Of a stretch of 64,000 nt of DNA, positions 1 to 9,506 are shown one piece after another. The stretch lies in NCBI GenBank assembly GCA_040386935.1, contig JAZKEQ010000016.1, positions 68,963 to 132,962 of the forward strand. The letters are read 5' to 3'. Below the pieces are notes generated by a model, which was given only the letters and a program-made list of their open reading frames with translations, was not told the DNA's origin and ran no database searches. The DNA is from JABMMZ01 sp040386935 (GTDB lineage Bacteria; Bacteroidota; Bacteroidia; NS11-12g; UBA955). Position 1 is the first letter of the stretch, and the number at the start of each line of letters is the position of its first letter. The translations under genes and the position numbers were made by a program.

Positions 1-2299
1 TGCGGGCCTGATGGCTGTACTCCATTACTTCAAATGTTTCCAAATCCAATTGATTGTCTAAGGTGTCTTCTAAACGGATATTGAAAGCTGGTGCTGTACC
101 GGTATTTTGGAAATGGATAGTATACACAAACCAATCTTTGTAACCCGGTTTTACATTGATGGGATACACTTCTTTCATATTGGGGTCATAGGAGTTTCTT
201 ACAAGGTATTCGTATTTTACACGGTTATTTGTTGTGTCATTGTCTTTAATGAATGGATTGACTTCTGCCTCTACTTTAATTGTATCGGAACTGGTGGCAT
301 TTGTATCGGTCCTGAAGGTTAACCACATGTCATTTTTGGCTTGATTGAAGTCAGCTATTTTATAGGTATAGGTATTGCCTGAAATGGATGTAGGACTGAT
401 ACTGTTTGAAGGCGTTCCTATGTATTTTAATTTACCCGTTACGGTAATTTTAATAGTGCCACTGTCAACATCATCACCACAACCTGTAACAGTAACACCT
501 TCGAGTAAGCCGCCATTAATTCTTAAGTAGTGATTGCGACCCGGAAATACAATGCCTTGGGTGAAAATAGATCTGAAACCATTGTCTTTTTTGCCACATT
601 GTGTTGCAAAATCACAACCATTGAAAGTGGATGATGTATCGAGTGTAATGGTAGAATCAATGCCGGTAGCGCAAGGAGCAACCAGTGGGTGTCTTGAGAT
701 GTTTAGCACGACTTTATACTTGCCTTTAGTTTTATCAAATACATACATGCCATTGCTCATGGTGTAGGTAATGCTCAATAAATTATTGCTGCTGTCGTAC
801 AGTTTTATAGGAATATCTTTAATCGTATTTTCTGAACTGCCTAACTGACAATCGCTGTTTTGATCGAGGAATACCCTGCCATATAGGCCATAGGTTTTTC
901 TAAAATCTTTGCCGCAGATATAGTTTGTTTTGGTCAATGACGCCCATGATGAAACACTGTCCCGGTCATTATATGCAGTTAAAGTAACGCTGTAGCACAC
1001 GGTGTCTAACAGCCATATTTGAGGTACAGGTAAACTATCGCCTCTCAACGCTTTGTATTCAATTTTACCCGGTGAGTATTTTGAAGGAATAGAGGGAGGA
1101 TTAAGCAATACATAAGAAGTAGGAGAGATGGTCCAAGTAAATCTGCTGGCTTTATCTGTAAGCGGGGTTAACCACACTGTATCCGTATTATTGAATGGTG
1201 TTTTACTCGATTTGAAATTAATATTAGTAGCAGTAGTAGGTGTTATAACAGTTGGAAATTTACAAACTTTTCTCAGGATATTACAACCGGAGTACTGCAC
1301 ACAAATTTCATAAGTGCCATCTGTGTAAATGGTGTTTCTTAAAGGCTTGTTGGTGTAGTAATCATCTGACCCATCTATTGTCCATTTTATGATTGGCACA
1401 CCCGGAAATCCATTGTTCGTACTTTTATAAATAAAAGGCACACTGTTGTACAATAAAGTATCACCATCAATGCCGATAGAAATGCCTGAAGTAGCAGTAT
1501 CCAATACTGAAGTATAGGTGCCGATGAATCCGGAATCAATACCACTGCCATTGGATTTAAAAAGCAAATACATGGTACCACTATAAGCAGTTACAGTTTT
1601 TGTAGACGTATTGCCGTTGGTCCAGGCCTGTAATAATTTAGTAGCATCTGCATGATCAGAGTCGTAAGCATAAAGGACATCCTGATTATCAGCAAATTTT
1701 AATTGCGACATGGTCAAAGTAATTTCAGTAGCATTACATGGTTTAATAAGCAAAAATGATCTTGTTGAGCTCCCTTGATTATTGCCGTATTTACCATTGG
1801 CGCCACCATCATCGAATATTGTACCATAATCAGTTTCAACAATGTTGTCAGAGTTTGGACCGTAGGCGCCATATCCTAAATAATAGTTTGTTGGTTGTGT
1901 GACTATGATGTAGTCTTTTTTTGTAAGCCATGCCGACCATCCCGTAGCATTTCTGCAGCGCATGGCAACAGAATATTTGCCATTCCTGTAAAAGGATACA
2001 TGGGGTGTTTTGGAATATTGATTGGTGGCGTTGTCAAACGAAACATAGCCGGTAGCAATATCAGAGATGGGTTCAATCGGATCGTCTTTATAGGTTACAG
2101 AATCATAAATATTCCATTCCCATTGTGTGGGTGTATTGGATGATGAATCTCTAAGCGAAGTGCCATCATATACTTCCATTAAAAGTTTATCTGCCGAAAA
2201 TTTAACAACCGGCACCTGAGCTTTTGCTGCAATAGAGCATAAGATACAAGCAATGAATAGTTGTATCTGTTTGATTTTTTTGGAGTAGTTTTTTTTCAT
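1..2299 (-). CDS. Large secreted surface protein, partial (C-terminus beyond window)
   Basis: An uninterrupted reading frame runs leftwards from the ATG at 2299 (MKKNYSKKIKQ...) to the window edge, so about 766 residues are visible and the C-terminus is missing. The first ~27 residues form a signal peptide ending near AAKAQ. A PKD-like stretch follows (PTQWEWNIYD, then a VSFYRNGKYSV-type segment). Next is a CUB-like segment with the pattern typical of Bacteroidota surface proteins (FDDGGANGKYGNN, then VLYAYDSDH). More immunoglobulin-like segments follow, and near the edge there is a DUF11-like strand motif (HFQNTGTAPAFNIRLEDTLD). Family knowledge: such modular proteins are usually exported by the type IX system and act as adhesins or extracellular enzymes. 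No catalytic domain is visible in this part. The frame was followed by hand at several points and is consistent with the start chosen. Confidence 0.8.
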   Translation of the reverse strand, partial: MKKNYSKKIKQIQLFIACILCSIAAKAQVPVVKFSADKLLMEVYDGTSLRDSSSNTPTQWEWNIYDSVTYKDDPIEPISDIATGYVSFDNATNQYSKTPHVSFYRNGKYSVAMRCRNATGWSAWLTKKDYIIVTQPTNYYLGYGAYGPNSDNIVETDYGTIFDDGGANGKYGNNQGSSTRSFLLIKPCNATEITLTMSQLKFADNQDVLYAYDSDHADATKLLQAWTNGNTSTKTVTAYSGTMYLLFKSNGSGIDSGFIGTYTSVLDTATSGISIGIDGDTLLYNSVPFIYKSTNNGFPGVPIIKWTIDGSDDYYTNKPLRNTIYTDGTYEICVQYSGCNILRKVCKFPTVITPTTATNINFKSSKTPFNNTDTVWLTPLTDKASRFTWTISPTSYVLLNPPSIPSKYSPGKIEYKALRGDSLPVPQIWLLDTVCYSVTLTAYNDRDSVSSWASLTKTNYICGKDFRKTYGLYGRVFLDQNSDCQLGSSENTIKDIPIKLYDSSNNLLSITYTMSNGMYVFDKTKGKYKVVLNISRHPLVAPCATGIDSTITLDTSSTFNGCDFATQCGKKDNGFRSIFTQGIVFPGRNHYLRINGGLLEGVTVTGCGDDVDSGTIKITVTGKLKYIGTPSNSISPTSISGNTYTYKIADFNQAKNDMWLTFRTDTNATSSDTIKVEAEVNPFIKDNDTTNNRVKYEYLVRNSYDPNMKEVYPINVKPGYKDWFVYTIHFQNTGTAPAFNIRLEDTLDNQLDLETFEVMEYSHQAR

Positions 2300-2443
2300 A
2301 ATTATAAGGCAGTTAAAAAGGGGTAATTCAAATCTATGCAGATTAATTTTATAAAAATCATGCCCCTGTTATTTATGATAGTTATATGACTGAATTATGA
2401 TTAAAAACAAACAATCTGATTATAAGTCAATGGATTATAAATA

Positions 2444-2470
2444 AAAAAGCCGACTACGAATAGCCGGCCT
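2444..2470 (-). terminator. Intrinsic terminator after the T9SS-sorted protein gene
   Basis: An 8-bp stem (2449-2456 with 2461-2468, one G-T pair, loop cgaa) is followed on the minus strand by a run of T. It lies 30 bp after the stop codon at 2499. Confidence 0.75.
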
Positions 2471-2498
2471 TTCTTTATATATAGCGCTTGAAAGTGTG

Positions 2499-3338
2499 TT
2501 AATGAAGAATTTCTAATTTCGACTGAAATACGCCTGTATTGTTTTCAACCATTACAGTGTAAATACCATTGCTTAACGATGAAGTATTGATCATACATTC
2601 ACTGCCTAATACAGTTTGAGTCATCACTACTTTGCCATCTATACCGATGATACGAATGGTAAGTGATGATGTAGTAGTATACGATTGAATATACAATTGG
2701 TCTTTTGCAGGGTTAGGATACATCACAAAGTTTTGAGCCTGCACCTGTTTTACTGATGAAGCCATGCATTCACCCACATACACAACCCTTGTTTTTATGG
2801 TGGTATTGCCGCTGGCATCCACTGCTTCATATATTTCTTCATACCAGCCACTAACATTGGCATTCACATAGCCCGATTTTAAAACAATGCTGACTTGATT
2901 GGCTGAATAGTAATTGTCACTTACCGTTGGAGCAATACTATTATAAGGTGTTCTGATCTGGTGGCAGATAGAATCTTTAGTATTCAAATTAATAGTAGGA
3001 GCAATACAATCATCTACTTTGAAATTAATGGTCTTGTAACTGCTGTTGCCAAATTCATCTGTGGCTTTCACATCTAATTGATAGCTTTTTCGCATCGTTG
3101 AATTCAATGCGCCCGATGGCCAGGTTAATTCAACTACTATATTGGAACTATCTGTCACATTATCCGTCACCGATAAATTTTTAAGAATGAATACTGAGTT
3201 AATCTGAATACAACTTGTATCCCTTGAAGTGTAAGTAATCACAGGTGGTGTGGTATCCTGTGCTTTGGTAATTATGGCACCACCCAAAAGCAGTAACAAT
3301 AAAGAACCTGTTTTAATTGATGTGTAGATTTTTTTCAT
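2499..3338 (-). CDS. Secreted Ig/HYR-domain protein with T9SS type A sorting domain
   Basis: A 279-residue protein with a signal peptide (MKKIYTSIKTG...ITKAQ, ~26 residues). Residues ~28-110 and ~110-190 are two immunoglobulin/HYR-like repeats; each opens with a 'PPVITY' or 'APTINLN' strand and contains the VKATDEFGNSS / YEAVDASGNTT motif typical of domains that interrupt or decorate adhesins. The last ~70 residues are a classic type A C-terminal sorting domain: FVMYPNPAKDQLYIQS, then IIGIDGKVV, then LSNGIYTVMVE. Known family role: the tail targets the protein through the T9SS to the cell surface, where it is cleaved. The mature protein has no enzyme domain, so a binding or structural role is inferred. 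It is transcribed in the same direction as the larger surface protein downstream, but a terminator separates them. Confidence 0.82.
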   Translation of the reverse strand: MKKIYTSIKTGSLLLLLLGGAIITKAQDTTPPVITYTSRDTSCIQINSVFILKNLSVTDNVTDSSNIVVELTWPSGALNSTMRKSYQLDVKATDEFGNSSYKTINFKVDDCIAPTINLNTKDSICHQIRTPYNSIAPTVSDNYYSANQVSIVLKSGYVNANVSGWYEEIYEAVDASGNTTIKTRVVYVGECMASSVKQVQAQNFVMYPNPAKDQLYIQSYTTTSSLTIRIIGIDGKVVMTQTVLGSECMINTSSLSNGIYTVMVENNTGVFQSKLEILH

Positions 3339-3520
3339 AAGAGATCATGTTAAATGGAATTCAAAACTAGTTATTTCAATCAGCATTGATTGCCTTAAAT
3401 CTCTGTTTTACAAAATCATGACCTCTTTTTTACTGAAAAATGACAGCTTGGTCAGAAAATAAATTAGCCTTTTTCACTCCCTTTTTGTCCACATCATTTT
3501 ATTTGCAGCGAATTCTGTCG

Positions 3521-3528
3521 TACTTTTG
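3521..3528 (+). promoter_or_regulatory. Bacteroidota -7 promoter box for carB
   Basis: TACTTTTG matches the TAnnTTTG consensus exactly. It sits 18 bp before the ATG at 3547 and explains why the TTG at 3526, which lies inside the box, cannot be the start. Confidence 0.65.
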
Positions 3529-3546
3529 CCAAATTTTATACTTTAT

Positions 3547-6363
3547 ATGCCTAAAGATTCCTCCATCAAATCAGTTCTAATTATCGGTAGCGGTCCCATC
3601 ATCATTGGTCAGGCTTGCGAGTTCGATTACTCAGGTAGTCAGGCCGCACGCTCATTACGTGAAGAAGGTATTGAGGTATCCCTCATCAACAGCAATCCGG
3701 CCACAATTATGACCGATAAGGTGACAGCCGATCACGTGTATTTGCTCCCCCTTACCTGCGAATCAATAGAAAAAATATTAAAGGAAAGACATATCGATGC
3801 CGTACTTCCAACTATGGGTGGTCAAACAGCATTGAATCTGTGTATCGAAGCTGAAGACCTGGGTATCTGGGAAAAATACAATATCCGCATCATTGGGGTA
3901 GATACAGCAGCCATTCAAAAAACTGAGAACCGCGAATTGTTTCGTCAATTGATGATTGATATTGGTGTTGGTGTTGCTACCAGCGGCACAGCCAATTCAT
4001 TCCTCGAAGGTAAAGAGATTGCACAACGCATCGGTTATCCATTGGTTATCCGCCCTTCGTTTACCTTGGGTGGAACAGGTGGTGGTTTCGTCAACAATAA
4101 AAGTGAATTAGATGAAAAATTGCGCATCGGTTTAGAAGCTTCACCAACCCACGAAGTATTGGTAGAACAAGCCGTGTTGGGATGGAAAGAATATGAATTG
4201 GAATTGTTGCGCGACAATAAAAATGATATCGCAGTAATATGTACCATCGAGAATCTGGATCCTATGGGGATTCATACCGGTGACAGTATTACCATCGCCC
4301 CGGCCATGACCCTCAGCGACACTTGCTTTCAAAACATGCGCGACCTGTCATTCAGAATGATGCGCAGCATAGGTAATTTTGCAGGTGGATGTAATGTACA
4401 GTTCGCAGTTAATCCTGAGAACGAAGACATCATCGCCATTGAGATTAATCCAAGGGTATCGCGCTCATCAGCATTGGCAAGTAAAGCTACCGGTTACCCA
4501 ATTGCTAAAATAGCCGCTAAGCTGGCCATCGGTTATAACCTCGATGAATTAAAAAATCCGGTAACCAAAACCACTTCAGCATTTTTCGAACCGGCCATCG
4601 ACTATGTGATCATCAAAATACCGCGTTGGAATTTCGATAAGTTTAAAGGAGCTGATAAAAGCTTAGGCTTACAAATGAAATCTGTAGGTGAAGTAATGGC
4701 CATCGGTCGCAGTTTTCAGGAAGCACTTCAAAAAGCTTGTCAATCGCTTGAAATACGCAAACACGGATTAGGTGCCGATGGTACCGGTATTCGCAATCTT
4801 GAAGAAATAGCGCACAGTCTGGAGCATCCGAGCTGGGACCGTCTCTTCCATTTAAAAGACGCCATCGATTTGGGTGTGCCTTTAACTACTATACAAAAAT
4901 TAACCCGTATCGACCGCTGGTTCCTTGAGCAGATACTGGATCTGGTGAATACTGAAAAAGAAATCAGACGTTTTACGCTTGATACTTTACCTGAATCACT
5001 GATAAGAACAGCCAAACAAAAAGGCTACAGCGATTTTCAGATTGCCTGGTTAATTAAAAATTGCACCGAAGATGAGGTGTATGAAAAACGCAAAAAAATG
5101 GGCATCACACGTACCTATAAAATGGTAGATACTTGTGCTGCTGAATTTCCTTCACCTACCAATTATTTCTACTCTTGTTTCGAAGGTGAAAACGAAAGTG
5201 TATCGAGCGATAAGAAAAAAATTGTGGTATTGGGCAGTGGTCCTAACCGTATCGGTCAGGGCATCGAGTTCGATTACAGTTGTGTACACGGCTTATTAGC
5301 TGCCAAAGAATCAGGGTATGAAGCCATCATGGTGAACTGCAATCCTGAGACAGTGAGTACCGACTTTGATATGGCCAATAAACTGTATTTCGAACCGGTA
5401 TACTGGGAACATTTATGGGAAATCATAGAGCATGAAAAACCTGAAGGTGTCATCGTACAACTGGGTGGTCAAACAGCACTTAAACTGGCTGAAAAATTAC
5501 ACGAAAAAGGCATTAAAATTATCGGAACTAGTTTCCCTAATATGGACATGAGTGAAGACCGCGGTTTGTTCAGCGACCTATTGAAGAACCTCGATATTCC
5601 TTACCCGCGCTATGGTGTTACCGAAACAGCTGAAGATGCGGTGCGTATTGCCAATGAAGTAGGGTATCCGGTATTGGTGCGTCCGAGTTATGTATTGGGT
5701 GGACAAGGAATGAAAATTGTGATCAATGACGAAGACCTTGAAACAGCCGTTATCGGTTTGTTGGGTGACTTGCCGGGCAACCGTGTACTCATCGACCATT
5801 TCCTTGATAGAGCTGAAGAAGCTGAGTGCGATGTAATATGCGATGGTGAAGATTATCATGTTATCGGTATGATGGAACACATTGAGCCTGCCGGTATTCA
5901 CAGTGGCGATAGCAGTGCGGTATTGCCGCCTTTCAGCCTTAGCGAAAATGTGAAAAAACAAATGGAAGAGTACAGTAAAAAACTGGCTTTCAATATGAAT
6001 ATTCGCGGATTGCTGAACATACAATTCGCTATCAAAGATGAGAAAGTATATGTAATTGAAGCCAACCCGCGTGCCAGTCGTACCGTGCCATTTATTTGCA
6101 AAGCCTACGATGTGCCGTATATCAATATCGCGACTAAAATCATGCTGGGTGTCAATAAACTGAAAGACTTCAAAATTGAACCGAAGTTAGAAGGGTATGC
6201 CATCAAGTTGCCGGTGTTCTCATTCAATAAGTTCCCGAATGTCAATCGCGAATTGGGTCCTGAAATGAAGAGTACAGGTGAAGCCATTCTGTTTGTAAAA
6301 GATACCAAGGACCCTGAGTTCCGCGAAATCTACAGCAAAAAGAGCATGTACCTCAGTCGTTAA
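3547..6363 (+). CDS. carB: Carbamoyl-phosphate synthase large subunit, short form
   Basis: Makes carbamoyl phosphate from bicarbonate, ammonia (from CarA) and two ATP, for pyrimidine and arginine synthesis in the cytoplasm. Both ATP-grasp halves are present: the first begins KSVLIIGSGPIIIGQACEFDYSG and contains RPSFTLGGTGGG; the second begins KIVVLGSGPNRIGQGIEFDYS (about residue 565) and contains RPSYVLGGQGM. The start at 3547 (MPKDSSIKSV) is preferred to an upstream TTG that overlaps the promoter. The product is ~938 residues against ~1073 in E. coli. It stops at ...EIYSKKSMYLSR, so the C-terminal MGS-like allosteric domain is missing. Short CarB of this kind occurs in Bacteroidota as far as I recall, so I read it as a lineage form and not a truncation. 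carA is not in the window. Confidence 0.96.
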   Translation: MPKDSSIKSVLIIGSGPIIIGQACEFDYSGSQAARSLREEGIEVSLINSNPATIMTDKVTADHVYLLPLTCESIEKILKERHIDAVLPTMGGQTALNLCIEAEDLGIWEKYNIRIIGVDTAAIQKTENRELFRQLMIDIGVGVATSGTANSFLEGKEIAQRIGYPLVIRPSFTLGGTGGGFVNNKSELDEKLRIGLEASPTHEVLVEQAVLGWKEYELELLRDNKNDIAVICTIENLDPMGIHTGDSITIAPAMTLSDTCFQNMRDLSFRMMRSIGNFAGGCNVQFAVNPENEDIIAIEINPRVSRSSALASKATGYPIAKIAAKLAIGYNLDELKNPVTKTTSAFFEPAIDYVIIKIPRWNFDKFKGADKSLGLQMKSVGEVMAIGRSFQEALQKACQSLEIRKHGLGADGTGIRNLEEIAHSLEHPSWDRLFHLKDAIDLGVPLTTIQKLTRIDRWFLEQILDLVNTEKEIRRFTLDTLPESLIRTAKQKGYSDFQIAWLIKNCTEDEVYEKRKKMGITRTYKMVDTCAAEFPSPTNYFYSCFEGENESVSSDKKKIVVLGSGPNRIGQGIEFDYSCVHGLLAAKESGYEAIMVNCNPETVSTDFDMANKLYFEPVYWEHLWEIIEHEKPEGVIVQLGGQTALKLAEKLHEKGIKIIGTSFPNMDMSEDRGLFSDLLKNLDIPYPRYGVTETAEDAVRIANEVGYPVLVRPSYVLGGQGMKIVINDEDLETAVIGLLGDLPGNRVLIDHFLDRAEEAECDVICDGEDYHVIGMMEHIEPAGIHSGDSSAVLPPFSLSENVKKQMEEYSKKLAFNMNIRGLLNIQFAIKDEKVYVIEANPRASRTVPFICKAYDVPYINIATKIMLGVNKLKDFKIEPKLEGYAIKLPVFSFNKFPNVNRELGPEMKSTGEAILFVKDTKDPEFREIYSKKSMYLSR

Positions 6364-6458
6364 TTTATAGTCCTTCATTCTTCTTTAAATGGGAGATTGA
6401 ACGATTCATTAAACATCCTTATCAATTTTTTAAATAATCAAATTGATTTGAAATGCTA

Positions 6459-6466
6459 TAATTTTG
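6459..6466 (+). promoter_or_regulatory. -7 promoter box for the AraC-type regulator
   Basis: TAATTTTG fits TAnnTTTG and lies 30 bp before the ATG at 6497. A TTG overlapping this box is therefore unlikely to be the start codon. Confidence 0.55.
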
Positions 6467-6496
6467 CCGCATTGTTCAGAAAGTATTTTTAGTGAG

Positions 6497-7252
6497 ATGA
6501 ATATGCAGGATAATATAGTTGTAGCAGAAATTGAGCGTATCAACAGTGATATGGCACTTGCTGTTATTCCTGTTGAACCATTTAAAGACAGTTTACTGAA
6601 CATTGCTGAAACAAGCGAATCACATACCTTGGTTTATTGGCTGGGCAATCAGGATTGTTTGTTCGATTTGAATGATAATTTCTACAAATTCGAAATCAGT
6701 ATTGCGAAAAGCTATTTTAAAAAGTACCAACAGGATCTGCTTTTTCTTAAAAACAATCAGGCCATCTGTTGCAATGTGCAAAGCAAACTATTGGACATAT
6801 TGAATTGCAAAATGCAGGGTCTGCAGCGCAGTTTATACATCGAAGGGCTTATTCTGAATTTGGTTCACTATGCCATGAAAAGCAATAGCATCGAAATGCC
6901 TTTCTGCGACTCATGTGTATTTCTGAATAAGCCTATTGAAGTCGATAAAATTCAAAAATCAAAAGAATACATTCTTCAAAATCTTCATGCTCAATTAACC
7001 ATTCCTGCCATAGCAGCTGTAGTGGGCACCAATCAATGCTATTTGAAAAAGGGATTCAAAGAAATTTTTGGTGTCACCATTTTTGATTTTGTATTGGAAA
7101 ATCGCATGGTAAAAGCACACCACTCTCTCAAAAATAAAACAACCAAACTAGCTGATATCGCTGACATGGTGGGTTATTCATCGCTCAGCAGTTTCAGTCA
7201 GGCATTCAAAAAATATTACGGCATCAATCCCAGTCAGGTAGCCGAAAATTAA
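6497..7252 (+). CDS. AraC-family transcriptional regulator of the iron-uptake locus
   Basis: A ~251-residue regulator. The C-terminal ~100 residues are an AraC/XylS double helix-turn-helix: the first helix pair around QLTIPAIAAVVGTNQCYLKKGFKEIFG, the second around TTKLADIADMVGYSSLSSFSQAFKKYYGINPSQ, which is the AraC signature. The N-terminal part has no recognised cupin and resembles the PchR/YbtA type only in general layout. I chose the ATG at 6497 because the longer frame begins inside the promoter. It is followed after ~100 bp by a TonB-dependent siderophore receptor gene and a PepSY gene. PchR-like regulators commonly sit beside such receptors and activate them when the siderophore is bound; that role is inferred here from context. 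Confidence 0.85.
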   Translation: MNMQDNIVVAEIERINSDMALAVIPVEPFKDSLLNIAETSESHTLVYWLGNQDCLFDLNDNFYKFEISIAKSYFKKYQQDLLFLKNNQAICCNVQSKLLDILNCKMQGLQRSLYIEGLILNLVHYAMKSNSIEMPFCDSCVFLNKPIEVDKIQKSKEYILQNLHAQLTIPAIAAVVGTNQCYLKKGFKEIFGVTIFDFVLENRMVKAHHSLKNKTTKLADIADMVGYSSLSSFSQAFKKYYGINPSQVAEN

Positions 7253-7311
7253 TATTACCGATTTCTACAAATCATTTCCCAATTTCTTAAATCAGGCAAC
7301 TGATGGAAACA

Positions 7312-7319
7312 TACTTTTG
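7312..7319 (+). promoter_or_regulatory. -7 promoter box for the TonB receptor operon
   Basis: TACTTTTG matches TAnnTTTG exactly, 35 bp before the receptor ATG at 7355. No Fur box was confidently read. Confidence 0.55.
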
Positions 7320-7354
7320 CGGCTTATTTAAAATAATTCTAAATAAGAACCGTC

Positions 7355-9505
7355 ATGAAATTACAATTAATAACAGCTTTAATGCTCATCTCCGGTTTTG
7401 TCAAAGCACAAAATCAAGAAAAAGACTCTATCAAAACCCATACACTCAACAATGTGACACTATCTGTCGGAGGCTCTAAGTATAAGTCAGACAGCAGTTC
7501 CACAGTTTCAAAACTGCCATTAAAAGACATTGAAAATCCACAGGTATACAATGTCATTCCCAAGAGTGTGCTCAAAGATCAGGTGGTCACTAATTTGAAC
7601 AACGCCCTACAAAATGCAACCGGTGTAACCCGCTTATGGGAATCTACCGGCAGGGGAGGCGATGGTGGCGAGTATTACACCATGCGCGGATTCGCACTGC
7701 AACCAACCATGATTAATGGCATGGCCGGTATCAGCAACGGTGGTTTAGATCCTGCCAATGTTGAAACCATCGAAGTGATTAAAGGCCCATCAGGCACTTT
7801 ATTTGGCGGCAACCTCATTGCCTATGGCGGGTTCATTAATATCATCACTAAACGCCCTTATAGCAAGTTTGGTGGCGAAGTGAACTATGTAACAGGTAGC
7901 AATCAACTCAACAGACTCACCACTGATATCAATATACCCTTGAGCAAACAGTTATTCATCAGAATCAATTCGGCCATGCACTCCGAAAATTCTTTCCAGA
8001 ACGCAGGCTTTTATAAGTCAGTTTTCTTTGCACCTTCACTTAAATTTATTGCCAATGATAAGCTCACATTTTTAATTAACACCGAATATAAATCATCTGA
8101 AAGTGCCAACGCTCCTATGATTTTTTTAAGCCGATATTCACCACTGTCATTCAATAACCTCACCTTGTTTGAAAACAATTACAAGAATTCATTTACAAGC
8201 AATAGCCTATCGATTAAAAACCCAACCTATGGTGCACAATCACAAGCCTTGTATAAAATTTCAAAAAGCTGGACTTCACAAACTGTATTGTCTGCCAGCA
8301 ATACAAAATCCAACGGCTACTATCACTACCTGTGGGATGCAGCCAATGGCAGCCAGTTTACACGATTCATTTCTAAACGCAGCGGTGAAACCAATGCCAC
8401 TGATATTCAACAAAATTTCATCGGCGATTTTAAAATAGGGAAAGTCAGAAACAGAATGGTAGTTGGTGTTGATTACCTTAATAAACAAATACAAAACAAC
8501 AGCACAGGTTGGATGGCGCATGGTATTGTGTCTTTGGCTACAGGTGTTGATTCAGGTATACTCACCCCTCAGGCGGTTGACAATACATTGTTGAATTCTA
8601 CTGAAGGCAATTCAAATGCTGTGACACAAGTATTAAGCGCCTACATTTCTGATGTTGTCAATCTATCGCCAAGTTTGTCGGCCATGCTGAGTTTAAGAGT
8701 TGATAATTTCAAAGGCAAACCCAACTACTGGACAACCGATGAAATTAAAAATCAAGTCACCCTATCACCTAAATTCGGATTGGTGTATCAACCTATAAAA
8801 GATAAACTGTCAGTATTCGGAAATTACATGAATGGTTTCATGAATATCGACCCGGCCATGGTTGCTGATATCAATGGCAATAATCCCACTGTTAAAATCT
8901 TTGATCCCGAACATGCCAATCAGTTGGAGTTCGGAACCAAGGCCAATCTTTTAAAAAACAAACTGGCGCTTACTGCAAGTTACTACGACATTACAGTGGC
9001 CAATAAAGTAATGACCGACCCAACAAATCCTAATAACTCTGTTCAGGGTGGAGAGGTAAAAAGTCAGGGCTTTGAATTAAGTGTGATTGGTAGTTTAGCT
9101 GAAGGTTTAAACATCATCACAGGCTTTAGTCATAACATCAGCAAGGTAAGTAAAGATGCACCTGAAACAGGCTATTTGAATCTGCGCCCTGAAGAAGCAG
9201 GTCCTCAAACATTGATCAACTTATGGGTGAACTATAAATTTAACAGCGGTGCATTTAAGAATTGGGGAATTGGATTTGGCGGTAATTCAGCCAGCGAACA
9301 TAAAACATTGAACAGAGCCAATACCGGTACATTCACATTGCCTGCTTACAATGTATTCAATACAGTGATTTCTTACACAGGCGACAATTTTAACATCAAT
9401 TTTAAAGTCGATAATCTCACCGACCAAAAATATTTCACAGGTTGGTCTACTGTTACACCTCAAAAACCAAGAACTGTTGCCTTGGCATTAGGCTTTAAGT
9501 TTTAA
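7355..9505 (+). CDS. TonB-dependent siderophore receptor
   Basis: A 716-residue outer-membrane receptor that would import a ferric siderophore with energy from TonB. A signal peptide (MKLQLITALMLISGFVKAQ) is followed by a plug domain with VPKSVLKDQ-type features (IPKSVLKDQVVTNLNNALQ), NATGVTRLWE, YYTMRGFALQPTMING and the box VETIEVIKGPSGTLFGG. The beta-barrel continues to a C-terminal aromatic residue (ALALGFKF). No N-terminal CarboxypepD_reg extension or STN signalling domain is seen, so it is a pure transducer-less receptor. It is two bases upstream of the PepSY gene (stop at 9505, ATG at 9507), so the two are co-transcribed and probably translationally coupled. The exact substrate cannot be told; FhuE/FoxA-like sequence character suggests a hydroxamate-type siderophore, as a weak inference. 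Confidence 0.92.
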   Translation: MKLQLITALMLISGFVKAQNQEKDSIKTHTLNNVTLSVGGSKYKSDSSSTVSKLPLKDIENPQVYNVIPKSVLKDQVVTNLNNALQNATGVTRLWESTGRGGDGGEYYTMRGFALQPTMINGMAGISNGGLDPANVETIEVIKGPSGTLFGGNLIAYGGFINIITKRPYSKFGGEVNYVTGSNQLNRLTTDINIPLSKQLFIRINSAMHSENSFQNAGFYKSVFFAPSLKFIANDKLTFLINTEYKSSESANAPMIFLSRYSPLSFNNLTLFENNYKNSFTSNSLSIKNPTYGAQSQALYKISKSWTSQTVLSASNTKSNGYYHYLWDAANGSQFTRFISKRSGETNATDIQQNFIGDFKIGKVRNRMVVGVDYLNKQIQNNSTGWMAHGIVSLATGVDSGILTPQAVDNTLLNSTEGNSNAVTQVLSAYISDVVNLSPSLSAMLSLRVDNFKGKPNYWTTDEIKNQVTLSPKFGLVYQPIKDKLSVFGNYMNGFMNIDPAMVADINGNNPTVKIFDPEHANQLEFGTKANLLKNKLALTASYYDITVANKVMTDPTNPNNSVQGGEVKSQGFELSVIGSLAEGLNIITGFSHNISKVSKDAPETGYLNLRPEEAGPQTLINLWVNYKFNSGAFKNWGIGFGGNSASEHKTLNRANTGTFTLPAYNVFNTVISYTGDNFNINFKVDNLTDQKYFTGWSTVTPQKPRTVALALGFKF

Positions 9506-9506
9506 G

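Noticed and set aside
5578..6024. Long minus-strand frames inside carB
   Set aside because: They are antisense shadows of a highly conserved gene and have no independent features.
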